A stretch of 64,000 bases of DNA from assembly GCA_033030425.1 (NCBI GenBank), contig JAUFSD010000012.1, positions 1,116,001 to 1,180,000 on the forward strand, given 5' to 3'. Positions 11,914-25,000 of this stretch are shown here, piece by piece. Origin of the DNA: Verpa conica (Eukaryota; Ascomycota; Pezizomycetes; Pezizales; Morchellaceae). The notes beneath the pieces are model-generated. The model saw only the letters and a list, made by a program, of their open reading frames with translations. It was not told the DNA's origin and ran no database searches. Both the position numbers and the translations under genes were made by a program. Numbering within the stretch: the first letter of the stretch is position 1; each line of letters starts with the position of its first letter.

Positions 11914-13623
11914 TTTTTTTTTGAAGCTTGACTATCGAGGTCTTGGATGAGGGTTTGGATGGTGTGGGGTGGGGAAGGAGTGACGTCTATAGTGCCAAGT
12001 CATGAGATCACGTGGGTGGGGGATATGTCAGCCTTGAACTAAACGAAGGTATTAAATAACTTATAGAGTTATAGTCAAGTAAAAGCAAATAACCGGTACT
12101 ATTCACGTGAACTACTGTAGAATTGCGGTTAGACTAAATTCCAAATATTCTGATGACCACATACAAATAATATTTTTGGTGCTAGACCTCGACAATACAA
12201 TACCACAGTTATCCAAAGAGTTATGAAACACCGAGTAACACAATCTAAATAGTATAATAACCTATAACCCAACATCCCTAAAAACCAGCCTGTAATAACC
12301 CGCAGAGTGATAATCCATGACCCAACACTAGTGTAACAGCCAAGACCCATAGTTTGTTGAAACATACTTAAGTTCTTCTCAATATCAACAACCCCTGGAA
12401 ACTCTTTTACCCAAGTCCCCGGAGATGGATTACCGGGAAGCCTAATCATAGTAATCCTGGAACAAGTGAGAAACAGCCCATGGTTCAGCCCCTGGAGAAG
12501 ACTTATTTGTCATATGGATATAGTACTCTTTTCCGTTTTCGCGCTACCCTGGTTTTATCTTTGGATTGTAGAACCTGATCGATAGGCCTGTTCCGAGGTG
12601 CCGGGTGGTTCTTTTTAGAGCTGTGGTATACGTTGATGTGGAGAAAAGGTGTGAAGTATAGGGGGGGTAGGGTTTAACAAGGAAAAACAGGGTTACAGAA
12701 TCTCAAGATTGTTGTGCACCGTTGAAACCAAACCCGCACATAAACAATCACTCACACTAATGACTCGTAAAAGACCTTAGGTTCCCGGTCTGCCTTCTAT
12801 TAGATTACGCCTCTTGACAAAAAAAAGAAAAAAAAGACGCGATGCAATGATAGAATACAAAAAATATAAAATAACAATACACAAAATCAACAAAAAAAAT
12901 CCCTATAAAACAAAACAAAACTCTGTTTGAAAACAAACCCTTATATCCATCATTTATCTCCCTTGATCCCTAATTATCTCACCCTACCTCTCCGGCTCGC
13001 CCTCTTCCTCCCATATATATAATCACAAAAGCCAATGAACAGAACAGAATAGAATGGTAGTCTTGCGGCAATGATGCATCGCTTGAATATTGTATAAGGA
13101 CAAAAAAAAGAAGAATGTAAGCAGAAGAGGAATATAAAATGACAAAAAAGAAGAAAAAAAGAAGAAAAAAAGAAGAAAAAAAGAAGAAAAAAAGAAGAAA
13201 AAAAGAAACCCCCAAAATAAATCCCAAGAATAGAAGAGGATGAAAGGGGTGTAGCTACGCTTCCCTTTTGAGCGTGCTATAATTAAGTGCCGTCCGTGGC
13301 TCCACCAGGAGTAAGAAGTGAAAAGTTTGTAGAAAGGAAAAAACAGAAAAAACAGAAGGAAAGAATAGAAGTAAAAGAAAGAAAGGAAGGGAAGAGAACA
13401 AGTATGTAAGAAAAAAGAAGAAAAACAGAAGGGTATGAGTTTTTTTTGGTAAGTTAGTTCAGGAATCAAATAGATCCACAACAATCATAGTACACAGCAA
13501 AGCTTTCTAACGCAAGAAAAGCACAAAAAACAGAAGGAACCCCAGCCACAAATAAGGAAACAAAACAAAGAAAATTCGTCCTCTCTCGACATAAGCTCAG
13601 GAAAAAGAAAAGAAAAAAGCAGA
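11914..13623. other. Spacer with A/G-rich tract, 1.7 kb
   Basis: Between two minus-strand genes. The part next to 13623 is strongly purine-rich on the plus strand and probably includes the 3' untranslated region of the Nif1-like gene. An 11-base minisatellite is listed separately. Apparent reading frames here (for example around 12130-12450) have composition typical of noise. Confidence 0.55.
13144..13206. repeat. Minisatellite, unit gaagaaaaaaa
   Basis: About five consecutive near-perfect copies of an 11-base purine unit, within a longer A/G-rich tract (13090-13460) just downstream of the Nif1-like gene. Confidence 0.8.
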
Positions 13624-16510
13624 CTACTTCTTCTTCTTCGCCGCTTTCTCATTATCCGCTTTAGTCTTCTTTGCCGCTCTGTCTTCGTCATCAAGGTATT
13701 TATCCTTCCAGATCCAAGAATTACCCGGCATGTTCATCCCCTTCGCCTCAGCCATACGATAAAATTTCGCCGATTTTTTCATATCCTTCTTGCACCCCAC
13801 GCCATTCGCATAACAGAACCCTGTCTCCGCAAGCGCATCCGGATCACCCCATCCTAATAAAGTCAGTATAGCTCTCAAACACTGATAAAAAAAAGAGGTA
13901 AAAAAAGAACTCACTTCCAGCAATCTCAAAGCACCTAACCGCCAATCCTTTATCCATCTCAGTCCCCCACCCATTCATATGACTAACGCCCAACTCATAA
14001 ATACTCAACGCAAACTGAGCCCTCCTTCCCTTCTTCTCAAACAAATCAACCTTAGCACCCTTCATCTCGTCATCTGCAACCTCGCTAGATGCCAACTCGG
14101 TAACCTTCTTCAACCACATGACACCCTCCTTAGGGTTTGCTCTCATCCCCCATCCGTGTCTGCATGCAAGTGCATACAGTAACATTCCAGTTGGGTGATC
14201 GCCATTTGCCGCAAGACGGAGATGGTAGGTTGACTCCTGGAGGGAGCCAGATTCATGAAGCGCAATACCCTTCGCGACATGTTCATCGGGGCTCATAGTA
14301 GCAGATGGGACAACTGGTGGGATATTAAAACTTGAAGGAGAGCGTGGTGAGCGTGGTGAGATAGAACCAGCAGTGTTTGGTCTGGGCCCCGGAGATAATA
14401 ACTGTGGTCGCGGGGAAGCACTGGGGGAACGGCTGTTATAAGTAGCCGCTCGATCACGCGCAGGGGCAGGCTGCAGGAAGGGTGTTGGGGGTGAAGCAGG
14501 GGAAGGCGGCCTTCCTATAGTGGAGGTAGGTGTATCTGTTTGGGTCCGTGTTAGGATTGGACGTTGTGGCTGCGGCTGGTGGATAGTGCTGGACGGAAGT
14601 TGTATTACTGGTGGTTCCGTAAATATCACTGAGTTACGGTCAACCATTCTTCCTCTAGGGAGGGCGAAACGGGAATAGACAACAGTTGGGGCAGCGCCTT
14701 CTATCTCCCCCCCGTGCTGCTGCTGCTCCTCACTCAATGAGACGGGAGTAGGGATAGAATATTCATCTGGGAAGATGGGACTCTGCTCTGGTGTTAACCG
14801 CTGTGGAATGTCAAGCGTCGGGCGCATAGTATCAATGCTCGGCCGGTTACTAAGCGGCCGGGAAAAGTTGAATACTGGCTTCGGGGTACCCCCGACAGAA
14901 CACAGGCTAGGAGTTATCGACGCCGCCGAGCCCGGGCGGGGAATGACTTCAAACTGGTAAGATGGAGTAGGGGGGCCAAAAGTGAACTCATGATGCTGAT
15001 CCACCGTCTCCGCAGTTATACTCTCCGGGCTCGTAGCCCTCATCCCCGCGACCATTGGTAATATCATTGGCGCAGGGGAATGTGTCGGAGACCTCTGCGG
15101 GCCAGGATGGTACAATGGTTCACCATGACCACGGTTCATCATCCTCCCCCTATCACTCTCGTGTGAATCTTGTCTTGACGGTCTCCTCCTCTCCCCCAAT
15201 GATGGCCTTCTAATGTCCTGCTCTGGTCCTAACCCAAGCGGTGCTGGCGGACCTGCACGGTATGGCATATACTTCATCCCTTCCTGCCCACTCCCTTGTC
15301 TGTTTGGACTCCTTGGGTACATCCTATTCTCTGGCCCTCTCGAGTCCTGCCTATGCGGATGCAACCTATCAGCCCCACTCCCTTGCCTATGCGGGAACTT
15401 CCCATCCTCTGCACTGCCCTGTCTTGATAATGGTGCAATGCCCGGACTAGACCCCTGGCTCTGCGGTGGTGGAAAAACTTCATTCTCCGCAGACCCCTGA
15501 CGGGATAATGCGCCGACCGAGGTCGCACCGGAGGAGCTCGAATCTTGCCGGTATGGTCGATACTTGTGCGTACTATCCTGGCGGGGGGGGTACATCGCAC
15601 CATTCGAGTCCTGCCGTACTGGGTGTTGATGCGGGTGTTGTTTATGCGGATGGGGGTGGGGATGCGGGTGTGGGCGCGGTTGCTGTCTATGATCACCAGT
15701 ATCAGAAAACTGTCTCGGCGGGGGCATACGACGTGAAGTTGGCGGTTGCGACTTCGACCTCGCATATGCCGCAGCATTTGCGTCCTCTGGGCCTCGTCTC
15801 CTATCCCTTCCCCTGCCGTGCTGTTGCTGCTGCTGCTGTTGCTGGTACGGAACATACTCCCCCTGCACTGGCACAACTCTCCCACTCCTCGGAGATACCT
15901 CCACATCGTCCTCATCCTCTGTAATCTCTGCGCTCTCTCCTCCACTGACAATGACAGGCTTTAGACTAACTCTTCCAACTTGTTCAAACTCAACGCCTTT
16001 CCTCCCTTGCAGACTTTGAAGATTCGGTGGGTTGCGGTCAGGATTAAGGAACCCACCCATGAGTGTAAAGTTGCTATCACGAACACTCGTCGCACCGGAT
16101 ATGACAGAGTCCCGCTCACCAGAACGCTCATCGTCCTCTGTGCTTGTTGTACTCACGGTGCTAAACCTCGGGTAAGAGCTTGTTGGCCGTTCCTCGGGTG
16201 CCTGAGTAGCAATTCTATTATCTACTCCGAGAAACGGAGAAGGTGCGCTAATGGATTCATTGCCGACAGTTCTGGACCTAGCAAGCGGTGAGGGCGAGGG
16301 AGAGCGGCCGGTTCGTCGAAGAGAAGCATGCACGGTTAGTGGAGTGAGTGTTGGAGAGCCGGTCCGGGAAGTGCCGAGTTGCTTAGAGAGGAGGCGGCCA
16401 CGATTGATGAATTCGTCGAGTGGAGATATCTCGGGGGTGAATTCGCCATGGTTGTGGAGATGGCGGAAGGATGGTGAGGAGGGAATGCGGGAGTGGGGGT
16501 CTTCTTGCAT
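13624..16510 (-). CDS. Sel1-repeat protein, Nif1-like cell-cycle regulator
   Basis: About 941 residues from two exons (16510-13915 and 13853-13624; 61-nt intron with GTGAGT donor). The first ~730 residues are disordered and rich in Ser/Pro, with an eight-Gln run (~residue 228), a Pro-His dipeptide run (~280) and a series of RQ(D/G)S tetrapeptides (~300-450). The C-terminus (~740-930) contains Sel1-like helical repeats: ALHESGSLQESTYHLRLAA, LLYALACRHGWGMRANPKEG, ALSIYELGVSHMNGWGTEMD and GDPDALAETGFCYANGVGCK. This layout (disordered N-terminus, C-terminal Sel1 repeats, Lys-rich tail) matches the ascomycete family annotated as cell-cycle inhibitor Nif1 (S. pombe inhibitor of the Nim1 kinase) and yeast Dsf2. 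The long polypyrimidine-rich leader upstream is typical of regulated fungal genes. Family assignment is good; the role is by homology only. Confidence 0.82.
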
Positions 16511-19042
16511 TTTTGTGGCTTGCTGGGGAGTTTCTACTGGAAAATGAATGAATGTGATGAGTGAGTGCGGTAAGTGAAATGAGTGAGATGTTGTTTTTTC
16601 CCCTCTTTATTTTCTTCTTTCTGATATATTGTTTGTTGTTGCAAAAAAGAGTGTGGGCTGATCGTTCCGGAAGTGGAACGTCAGGTGTATTAGTTTTTAG
16701 TAGTTTAGTTATTCGGAGGTGACGGTGGTTGGCTGAGATCTGTCAGTTCATGGACTGGATGTCTTTGTAGAGAGTGACTGGAGGTGAGGTAGCGACAGAG
16801 TGTAGAAGCAGCATGGACACGGACGTCAGAGGAACTCCAAGACCGTAGATGAAACGGTGCCTGCGCCGCCTTTGATAGAATCGAAGGAGGAGGAGGGGAG
16901 GGGAGAGAGGGAGGGGGGGGGGGAGAAGGATAGAGGGTAGGGTAGAGACTGTAGGGGGGTTGACGATACTCTGGTGAGGGGAAAACACCAAGGGGAAATC
17001 TCGAGGGGTAAAAGAGAAAAGAGAAAAAGCAGACAGAGCAGTGAAGAAGTAAAATAGATAGGCCCCCAAAAGAAAGAATAAGAAAGAGTGTCGAGAAAGC
17101 AACCCCAATGCCTTACAGGGGGAGAAAGAGGAGAGGAGAGGGAAAGAGAGAGTAGAGCAGAACGAACAAGCAGAGAGAAAGCAGAAAGCAGAGAAAGAAG
17201 CGTCTGGGGCCCAGGCAAAGTCTTTCTCACAGGTGAGACCAGGGGAACCCGCCCAGGCCCTCCTCACCCAGGGAACGTCCGCCCATCATCTGAGGAATAT
17301 CTCAGTGTGCAGGGTACTGAAAGGGTTATAATTGGCAACGGACGGATGCTCTATTGATTAATGGCTAGCTTTGGCCTGCAGTATTAAAGAATGCATTACC
17401 CCCCCCCTCCCCTCTGTCCCTCCCCCTCCCCACCTCCTCCTGCTCGAATTGTACTATGTAAATTAACTTCTCTTGCATACCGTAAACCGCCTGGAGACGC
17501 TCCGTCATCATCAGGAGATGTCCTTCTCTATTCCCTAAGACGTTTATATAATACAGCTTGAAAGAGAAAAAGAACTCTACTCGGTTTACAATTAGGAAAT
17601 CTCTTTCCCTCCCGGCTCTCGACCTTCTCGCTCGGCCAATTCATAAGTCTTAGTAGCTTCGGGACGCGTCTCAAAGCTTTTTTTTTCGTGCCTGTTTAGA
17701 CTGGAAGCCCGCTCAGTTCTTCATCCGTCCCCCCTTTTTTTCACCCCGATGCCCGTAGAGTAGTAGAGTAGGTAGACATTGAGCCTTGGACTTATGTGGA
17801 AGTCTCTCCATTTTGGTTATATGGTCACGAGAGCGAATTGTCGTCGAGCCCCCCCCTTTTTCCCCTCTCCTTCCCTCGATAATCTAATAGAGTAGATCTC
17901 ATCTTAAGCTTCCTTTCCTTTCTTCCCTCCCTTCCTAGTCGGCCACCACCTCCGATCCTTGTCTGTCAAGGTACATTTCTGTTCCGTAAGCCAGGCAGGC
18001 CAATTGGTCTTTTAGTCATTTACCCAATAGCTATTGGGCGGCTCTAGCTGAGGTTCGTTTAACCAAGAGACGTCAACGTTGGTGCACTCGCAACTGTCCC
18101 CTCCTCTGCCCCATTGACAGGAGCTTGCTAGCTGCCGTGATGGTCAAGAAAGTAAGATTAGAGACCCCCCCGGTATCAGGGTCGAGTTATCTCATTGTGC
18201 ATGAATGAACGAATTGTGCGCGCGCGTCGTCGCCTCCGTCCGAGAAAAGGAATACTACATGTGCCTGTGGGGTTGTTGGAGGCTAATATGTTGTTTTTTT
18301 CTTTTCCCTTGCTTGCCCTGCTTCCCATGGTACCGCGCGATGTGAGCAAGAAGTGCATGCAGTGGATTACTTCAGCCTCGAAGATACATACATGTACTTC
18401 TCAGCTGTATGGACATGAGAAGACGATGTACCTTTGAATTACTTATCCACTCTACTCCCCCTTTTGATATCCCTCCCCCCTTTCGTGACACTCAAACCCT
18501 TATAGGGCTCGGTAGACTCCAGACGCTGTTTCGCGTGTTTCACAAGTGACAGGGTCGGGTCTAGCCACTGGAATGCAATTTCGTGGGAAGGAGGAGCCTA
18601 CCCCTGTGGCGCTGGGGAGCCACAGCAGCAAACACACGAGCCACAGACTCTAAGCGGGCCTCGGGACTCTTTCAGGTGTCACCGGCAGCGAGACGAGAGA
18701 CACACCCAGCCACACCGTCGGTGGTTATTGACCGGTGTGCAAGTGCTGGAAAAGTATTATATCACATACACAGCCCAAAGCGACAGCAAAGAGAGAAAGA
18801 AAGAAAGAAAAAAAGAGATCCATTTCTTTCTTCTCCTTCTTCTCCTCCTCCTCTCATCTTTTTTTAAATAAATCGAGGCTGAACCCTTTACTGACATGTG
18901 CCCCTACCCTCCCTTAACTTAAGCACAAACACCCAGCCTTATCCTATCCTCTCCCCCCCAAACCTCTACCTGAACCGAACACACAGTCACACTACCCACC
19001 TGTCGATCTTCGGGCCCTGATAATTAATTATTATTATTTTCA
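16511..19042. other. Divergent promoter region, pyrimidine/purine-rich
   Basis: A 2.5-kb spacer between the divergently transcribed Nif1-like and FAR-17a-like genes. It contains long polypurine blocks (16880-17230) and polypyrimidine blocks (17400-17450, 17850-17930, 18820-18860), as often found in long 5' leaders and promoters of filamentous ascomycetes. Reading frames seen here derive from these biased tracts. No coding gene is supported. Confidence 0.55.
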
Positions 19043-19920
19043 ATGTCTCGACTCTTAGGTCTCAACTCCCCATTCGACCCTTCCCACCGCTTCACGACAT
19101 CATGGATCCTCCCCCCGATCGTACTAGCGTGTATTCGTCTACTCCTTAGCACATACATCTTCGCATACCTCATCTACCGCATCGCCTACTCTGCTGTCAA
19201 CGACGGAGGCCTCGGCGCCAGGCAGAGCTTTTCGTATTTTACAAACATCACGTATTGGGGTCTGGGCTTCTATTTCGCGGTGTCGGGGGTGCATACGCTT
19301 GTGTATGCGCTAAAGGGTAAAGCGCCGTTAGAGCGATGGGGCGCGGTGTTGCAGTTGTTGCATAGTGTATTTTATAGTAGTATTGTTACATTTCCGTTTT
19401 TAGTGTATGTTCCCCCCCTCCTCTCTTATCGTTTGTGCATAACTAACATGTGCGTTTTAGAACAATTGTGTATTGGGCTATCCTTGCACCTGACGAGTCG
19501 CCGTTTCTTACCGTGGTATCGGGGTATTCTAATGTCTCTGCGCATCTACTGAATAGCGTGTTTGCGCTGTTTGAGATTGTCGTGCCGAGGACTGACCCTC
19601 TACCGTGGATTCATATTCCGTTTTTGATACTATTTCTGGCGGGGTATCTGTGTGTGGCGTATATTACAAAGGCGACAGAAGGCTTCTATACTTATGGTTT
19701 CTTGAATCCCGATACTGGGAATGGAAAGGTTGCTGGCTACTGCTTTGGTATCTTGGCGGCGATATGTATCGTGTTTTGCATTGTGAAGTTGTTGATTTGG
19801 GGGAGGGTGAAGTTGACGGAGAAGGTCTTGGGTATGAAGGGTAAGTTCGCAAAGAGAGATCCGGAGAGGGATGCAGAGGTGGGGAAGGATGCTGGGAAGG
19901 GGGAGGTTAGTAAACATTGA
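19043..19920 (+). CDS. Six-helix membrane protein, FAR-17a/AIG1-like
   Basis: About 272 residues from two exons; the intron (~19407-19463) has a GTATGT donor and a CTAAC branch site, and splicing gives FPFLVTIVYWAIL. Six hydrophobic segments are visible: WILPPIVLACIRLLLS, SYFTNITYWGLGFYFAVSG, VLQLLHSVFYSSIV into TIVYWAIL, SVFALFEIV, WIHIPFLILFLAGYL and VAGYCFGILAAICIVFCIVK. The C-terminal tail is charged. The pattern SYFTNITYWG, LNSVFALFEIVVPRT and YGFL belongs to a conserved fungal membrane protein family in the FAR-17a/AIG1 (androgen-induced, fatty-acid-ester hydrolase) and rolling-stone superfamily. Likely located in the endoplasmic reticulum or another internal membrane; biochemical role unproven. 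The start at 19043 is preceded by AT-rich leader sequence. Confidence 0.7.
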
Positions 19921-22018
19921 TTTTTTTTGACTTTTTGGTTTTTCTTGTCTCTTTCTTCCATTGTTTATGGTTTATGGGTAGTTGCGGTGTTTATTCTTGA
20001 TTTGTTTTATTATTTGCTCTTTTTTGTCTATTTTTTTTTTTTTGGATAAGCGCTGGATCTACTATAACGTAGCCCCGTTTTATCACGTTCTATCAAGTAC
20101 TATTTTACGGGTTTTGAACCTACCACTGCTCAGAATTCCTTATGTCACTTTTCTTACATCCCCCCGGGGGTGTGCGTATATCCCTTTTCTATTATTATTA
20201 TTATCTATTTAATAAGTGAGGTTGGCGGTTAACGGTTAGTATTCTAATAACTTACGGCCACTCTCCGGGCAGTATCACCCACTATCAACTATTACCGTCT
20301 AAGCCGGCAAACACACACGCACTTCACCCTGAGGCGAATTAAGAGACCCTTTCTTATTCCTATTCCACGTGTATTGCAGAGCCCATCAATCAAGAACCTA
20401 AAGTGCACGCAGATAGATACTCAGGGGTGCATACAGTAAGTGGATTAGCCACACACTTAGTTTTCTAAAAATAAAAATATAAGTAAAAAAAAAAAACTCG
20501 AAACGATAGATCCCCTCCAATCGTTGTGCACGGGCGGTGTGGATTAGTCATAGTTCGTTTCAAGAATGTTGATCGACGGGATGTTCCCGGGGGTGGCCGA
20601 GTGATTGGTTGTGAGGAGGGGGAGGTTTGCTGGGGTGTGTTTTGCTAGGTTTAGGGGTTTGGTGATGGTTGGATATATGGGGTAGTACGTAACTTGGTGT
20701 AGTACAGGGCGGGGGATATTTTCGTTTAGTAGGGATACGTATATTTTTTATTGTTGGTTCATGGGTTCTCACTCGTAGTATGGATTGCGGGCGTTAGCTG
20801 GTACAGTACAATCGCCCTATAAGAATTCGGGCTATAAGAATATTCGCCCTATAAGAATATGTAGTCCGACCTAGACAAGGATTATTTTATGTGCACCAGT
20901 GCTTTCCTATAAGAATAACTGCTCTATAAGAATATGATATTGCACAAAGACCATATTCTTATAGGGCGATTGTACTATATTAGGAATAGATGAATAGATG
21001 GGTAAGTCATAGTGCATAGCTATGATTGTTGTAGATTTTCCTAAATAGCCCGAATCTTTACCTGTCACTTTGGCGAGGCCTCTGCAGCGGGCCGACCACA
21101 GTCCGATATAGGGATATATAGGAGTAGGAGCACACCCCTAGGGCAGTAATTGACAATCGTGCTTTCTATTTTCGGCAATAATTATCCTCACACCAAACAT
21201 GAGTCAACTGTCAGTAATGATTTCAGGGTTTCATCCTAACGGGTGTGGAATGCCCTAACCAAGGGCAGAAAACTCCACCAATCTCACTCTACCTCAGATC
21301 CACATGTCCCATTCTAGAACCAAGGTCTGAGGGAATCTCTCTTGAGGAGAAGCTCACGCATATTTCAAGCCAGGAAATGAATATACGGTTAGTACCCCTA
21401 TGAGCAGGCCTCGGTAAGATTCGAACCTTCAACCTCACATATCCTCAGAAAATTCTTCGTAGTTGGTATCAGGATTTCACAGGGAATGAGTCAATAAATA
21501 AATAAACTATAATACACAGAACCCAAAGGGTATGGTATTCGCACCTGGATGATAAACCTGAAACAATTAGTCTTACTACGCACTCTGAAAAATAGGGTTT
21601 TGTCTGGAAGCAAGGGTGGGGGGTGCATAGTGAGCGGAATTAGTAGACGGTTATATAGTTTAGCACAATTTAGAAATTTACTATTCAGTCCCTTTGTTTT
21701 CCACTGCCCTGCTGCTCATGATGACAAAAAAACATGTAGATGCGGTAATCTGATCTATCTTTGCGCCTCAGACCTTATGCTTGTATAGCAATATATATAC
21801 CCACATCAAGAATAAAACAAAATATCTGTCCCCTAATATAGGCCTCCACAGGCAACTTAAAACCTAGATCTCAACCTCCAACCTAGCAATGCTTCATCAA
21901 AAACAATACAATCTTAAACCTTCTTCAGTTCAACAAAATAAGCTATAGTGAACCCCAGTATAACTCGCAAAAATAAATAAAAATTCTCTTTACTGGTACT
22001 ATAAAAGATACTATCAGG
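19921..22018. other. Spacer containing a MITE
   Basis: 2.1 kb without genes. It includes the 174-bp miniature transposon at 20804-20977, a pyrimidine tract just after the membrane protein gene, and AT-rich sequence toward the NLR 3' end. Confidence 0.55.
20804..20977. mobile_element. MITE with TA target duplication, Tc1/mariner-pogo type
   Basis: Terminal inverted repeats of 22 bp (20805-20826 and 20955-20976) begin agtacaatcgcc and continue into ctataagaat; they match perfectly. The element is flanked by TA at 20802-20803 and 20978-20979. Inside are further copies of the ctataagaat motif (20832, 20849, 20906, 20922), so the ends are internally reiterated. At 174 bp it has no coding capacity and would have been moved by a transposase encoded elsewhere. 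Confidence 0.75.
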
Positions 22019-25000
22019 TTACGCTGTTGGTGTGGCCTGTCTATACACTGCGGCCTGTAATAGTTGGATGGTTGGTTCTAGGTTGGGGAAATATTGAGAA
22101 TATGGCCTTCTTGATATTGCAATTTTCAATGCTGTTTCTCCATCGTTCGTTACTGATGAAATGTCTGCGCCTTCCTCGAGCAGTAGTCGAACTATCGGAT
22201 ATTCCCCTCTCATTACTGCCTCGATCAGTGGTGTAGACCCGTATTTGTCTGTAGCTGAGGCATCAGCACCTTTCTCGAGTAGTAGCTTGACTATCGGCTC
22301 GTGCCCTCCCCCTACTGCCCTGAACAGCGCTGTAGACCCGTATTTGTCCGTAGCTGAGGCATCAGCACCTTTCTCGAGTAGTAGCTTGACTATCGGCTCG
22401 TGCCCTCCCCCTACTGCCCCGAACAGCGCTGTAGACCCGTATTTGTCCGTAGCTGAGGCACCTTTGTCGAGTAGTAGCTTGACTATCGGCTCGTGCTCCC
22501 CATTTACCGCCTCGATCAGCGCTGTAGATCCATATTTGTCTGCAGCTGAGGCATCAGCACCATTCTCGAGTAGTAGCTTGACTATCGACTCGTGCCCTTT
22601 CACTGCTGCGCTGGACAGCGCTGTAGACCCGTATTTGTCCGTAGCTGAGGTACCTTTGTCGAGTAGTAGCTTGACTATCGGCTCATACCCTCGCCCTGAT
22701 GCCATTAACAGCGCTGTAGACCCGTATGTGTCCGTAGCTGAGGCATCAGCACCATTCTCGAGTAGTAGCTTGACTATCGGCTCGTGCTCTCTCTTTGCCG
22801 CCTCGAGCAGCGCTGTAGATCCGTATTTGTCTGCAGCTGAGGCATCAGCACCATTCTCGAGTAGTAGCTTGACTATCGGCTCGCGCCCTCTCCATACCGC
22901 CTCGAGCAGCGCTGTAGATCCATATTCGTTTGCAGCTGAGGCATCAGCACCATTCTCGAGTAGTAGCTTGACTATCGGCTCGTACCCTCTCTTTACCGCC
23001 TCGAGCAGCACTGTAGATCCATATTTTGCAGCTGAGGCATCAGCACCATTCTCGAGTAGTAGCTTGACTATCGGCTCGTGCTCTCTCTCTACCGCCAAGT
23101 ACAGTGCTGTTTGATCTTTGCTGTCTCGAGAATTAATGTCGGTGGCTGCATCTCTTAAAATTAACTCAGTGGCAGGGTGGTGCCCTAAGGCAGCTACGAC
23201 GTGTAAGGAAGTTTGCTGTTTAGGCCATCCGTCCCCGTAATATCCTCCTTCTAATATCTGTAGATAAGTGTTTATGCTGCCTACACTGAGAAACCTGAGA
23301 AGGGGCTCTGTAGACAAAACCCCGTTGCAACCCATAAGGTGAATAGGCATTTGCCTCGCAGCATAGTCTAGAAAAGGATACAAGGCCAATCGTTTTTCAA
23401 GGGAATCTTTGGAGGTGCAGGCGCCTTGGGAAAATATATCAAGCGAAAGAAAAGTGGTACAAGCTACAAAAAGCTTGAGATCCGGGTCCTCAGGGATCGC
23501 CGAACTCCTGATGAGATACTCCTGGACAGTATAATGGACGAGTCTGACAGTATCTCCTTTTTCCTCAATTGTCACTAGGCTAGCGCAAACATCAAGCAGC
23601 GTCTTTCTGTCTGGTAGGTTCTGTTCGTCGTATGTGGTACATTCCTCCTCGATAGATACCGCTTGTTGGAGCTCGCGAACTGTGAGGACCCATTTAGCTC
23701 TAACAAGCCAGAGTAGGACCTTGAGCGCTAGTTCCACACAGTTCCTCGGTTGTGCATGGAGGGTTTGCATAGCTCTGTCGTAGGTAGGGTTCATAGGGTG
23801 ATCTTCCGACGAAGAGTTCTTAAGTTTATCAAGTTCCGCTAAAATTTGCCTTACAGTCGTCTGTTGGCATATATGTTCGATATGGAAATGTACCAGCAAG
23901 AACCTGGGGCAAATATATATTAGTAATGTAGTAGAAATTATTAGTGGTGGTGGTAATTATGGCGATAGTGATGAACATACATTCCATTCGCACAATCTTT
24001 GAGGTCGGAAATGATCCGGTCCTTGCATTTACCGTCCCTAACAAGTCGCACCGCTCTGGGGCTATCGGCAATTTTTTTCTGGATATAGCTGGCAATATCT
24101 TCGTCCTTCGCATAAAGCTTAAGCTTTGGTGAGTTTTCGAAAGAGTGCTGTACATCTTCTGGATGTCCTCGACTAGTCAAGAACAGGCTCATCCCATCTT
24201 TTGCCATCCGATGAAACAATGGCAAGAGCTCCTTTCGTTGGGATTTTTGGTCGCATTCGTCAAGAGCATCAAAAACCAAGAATGTTTGGGGGAACGAATT
24301 GGCGACTGAGACTAGAGTGCTGTATAATTCATCGAGGGCGGGTCTTTGCTGTTGCTTGTAGAGCTTGTCATATAGTTCCCCGATATCCTTAGGCAAGTGT
24401 GGTATTTGGCAAGCTAGCTGTTTTACTACGCTAGCAAGGACATCTTCTGGTCTCTGCTGGCCCTGCTCCTTATAATTGAAGTAGATATAGGCTACCCCGT
24501 GATGTGCCGTTTGCGCTCGATGTATAAGGTCGTCGATCATGAGAGAGCTAGGGGTTGGCTAGAGGTTAGTTTAATTCCTGTAATACTAAAGACACTCTTG
24601 GGGATAGTACGATAAAAATGTTTTGCCGCCACCAGCTATAAAACCGCGTGTCAGTTATCATCAATATTTAACTGGGAATACTTTAGGTAACACATACGGA
24701 TTCCGTAACCCCAAAGCAACCGAGACCTTGCGTCTTTCTTTTTCCAATCTCGAACCTCTGGTGTTTCCAGCATCCACTGACCAGTACCCTTTTGCCTCCT
24801 ACCACTAATATTGGAATGCCTCTTGTCAAAGGGATCCGGATAGAGCCACTTGAGCACCTTCATGCGTTTTTCGTCTAGTCACAGAAACTTAGTAACGATA
24901 TCCTAACAGAACTGTTCACACACCTGAGGAAAACTAGGATTTTCAGAGCTTTATCACCTTTCTTAAGAGCTTCTTCTTCCTGCCTATTAGATATCTGGGC

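Noticed and set aside
12979..13694. Phe-rich frames downstream of the Nif1-like gene
   Set aside because: They translate the A/G-rich minisatellite tract; the composition is not protein-like.
16743..17267. Long leucine/serine/phenylalanine-rich frames on the minus strand
   Set aside because: They arise from polypurine/polypyrimidine tracts in the divergent promoter region; there is no domain-like sequence.
21405..21490. tRNA-like stretch on the minus strand (agattcgaacc)
   Set aside because: The B-box-like string is present, but the T-stem pairs poorly and no A-box or D-arm was found.
22161..23114. A 317-codon Ser-rich frame on the plus strand
   Set aside because: It is the antisense shadow of the ankyrin repeats, whose regular spacing keeps the opposite frame open.
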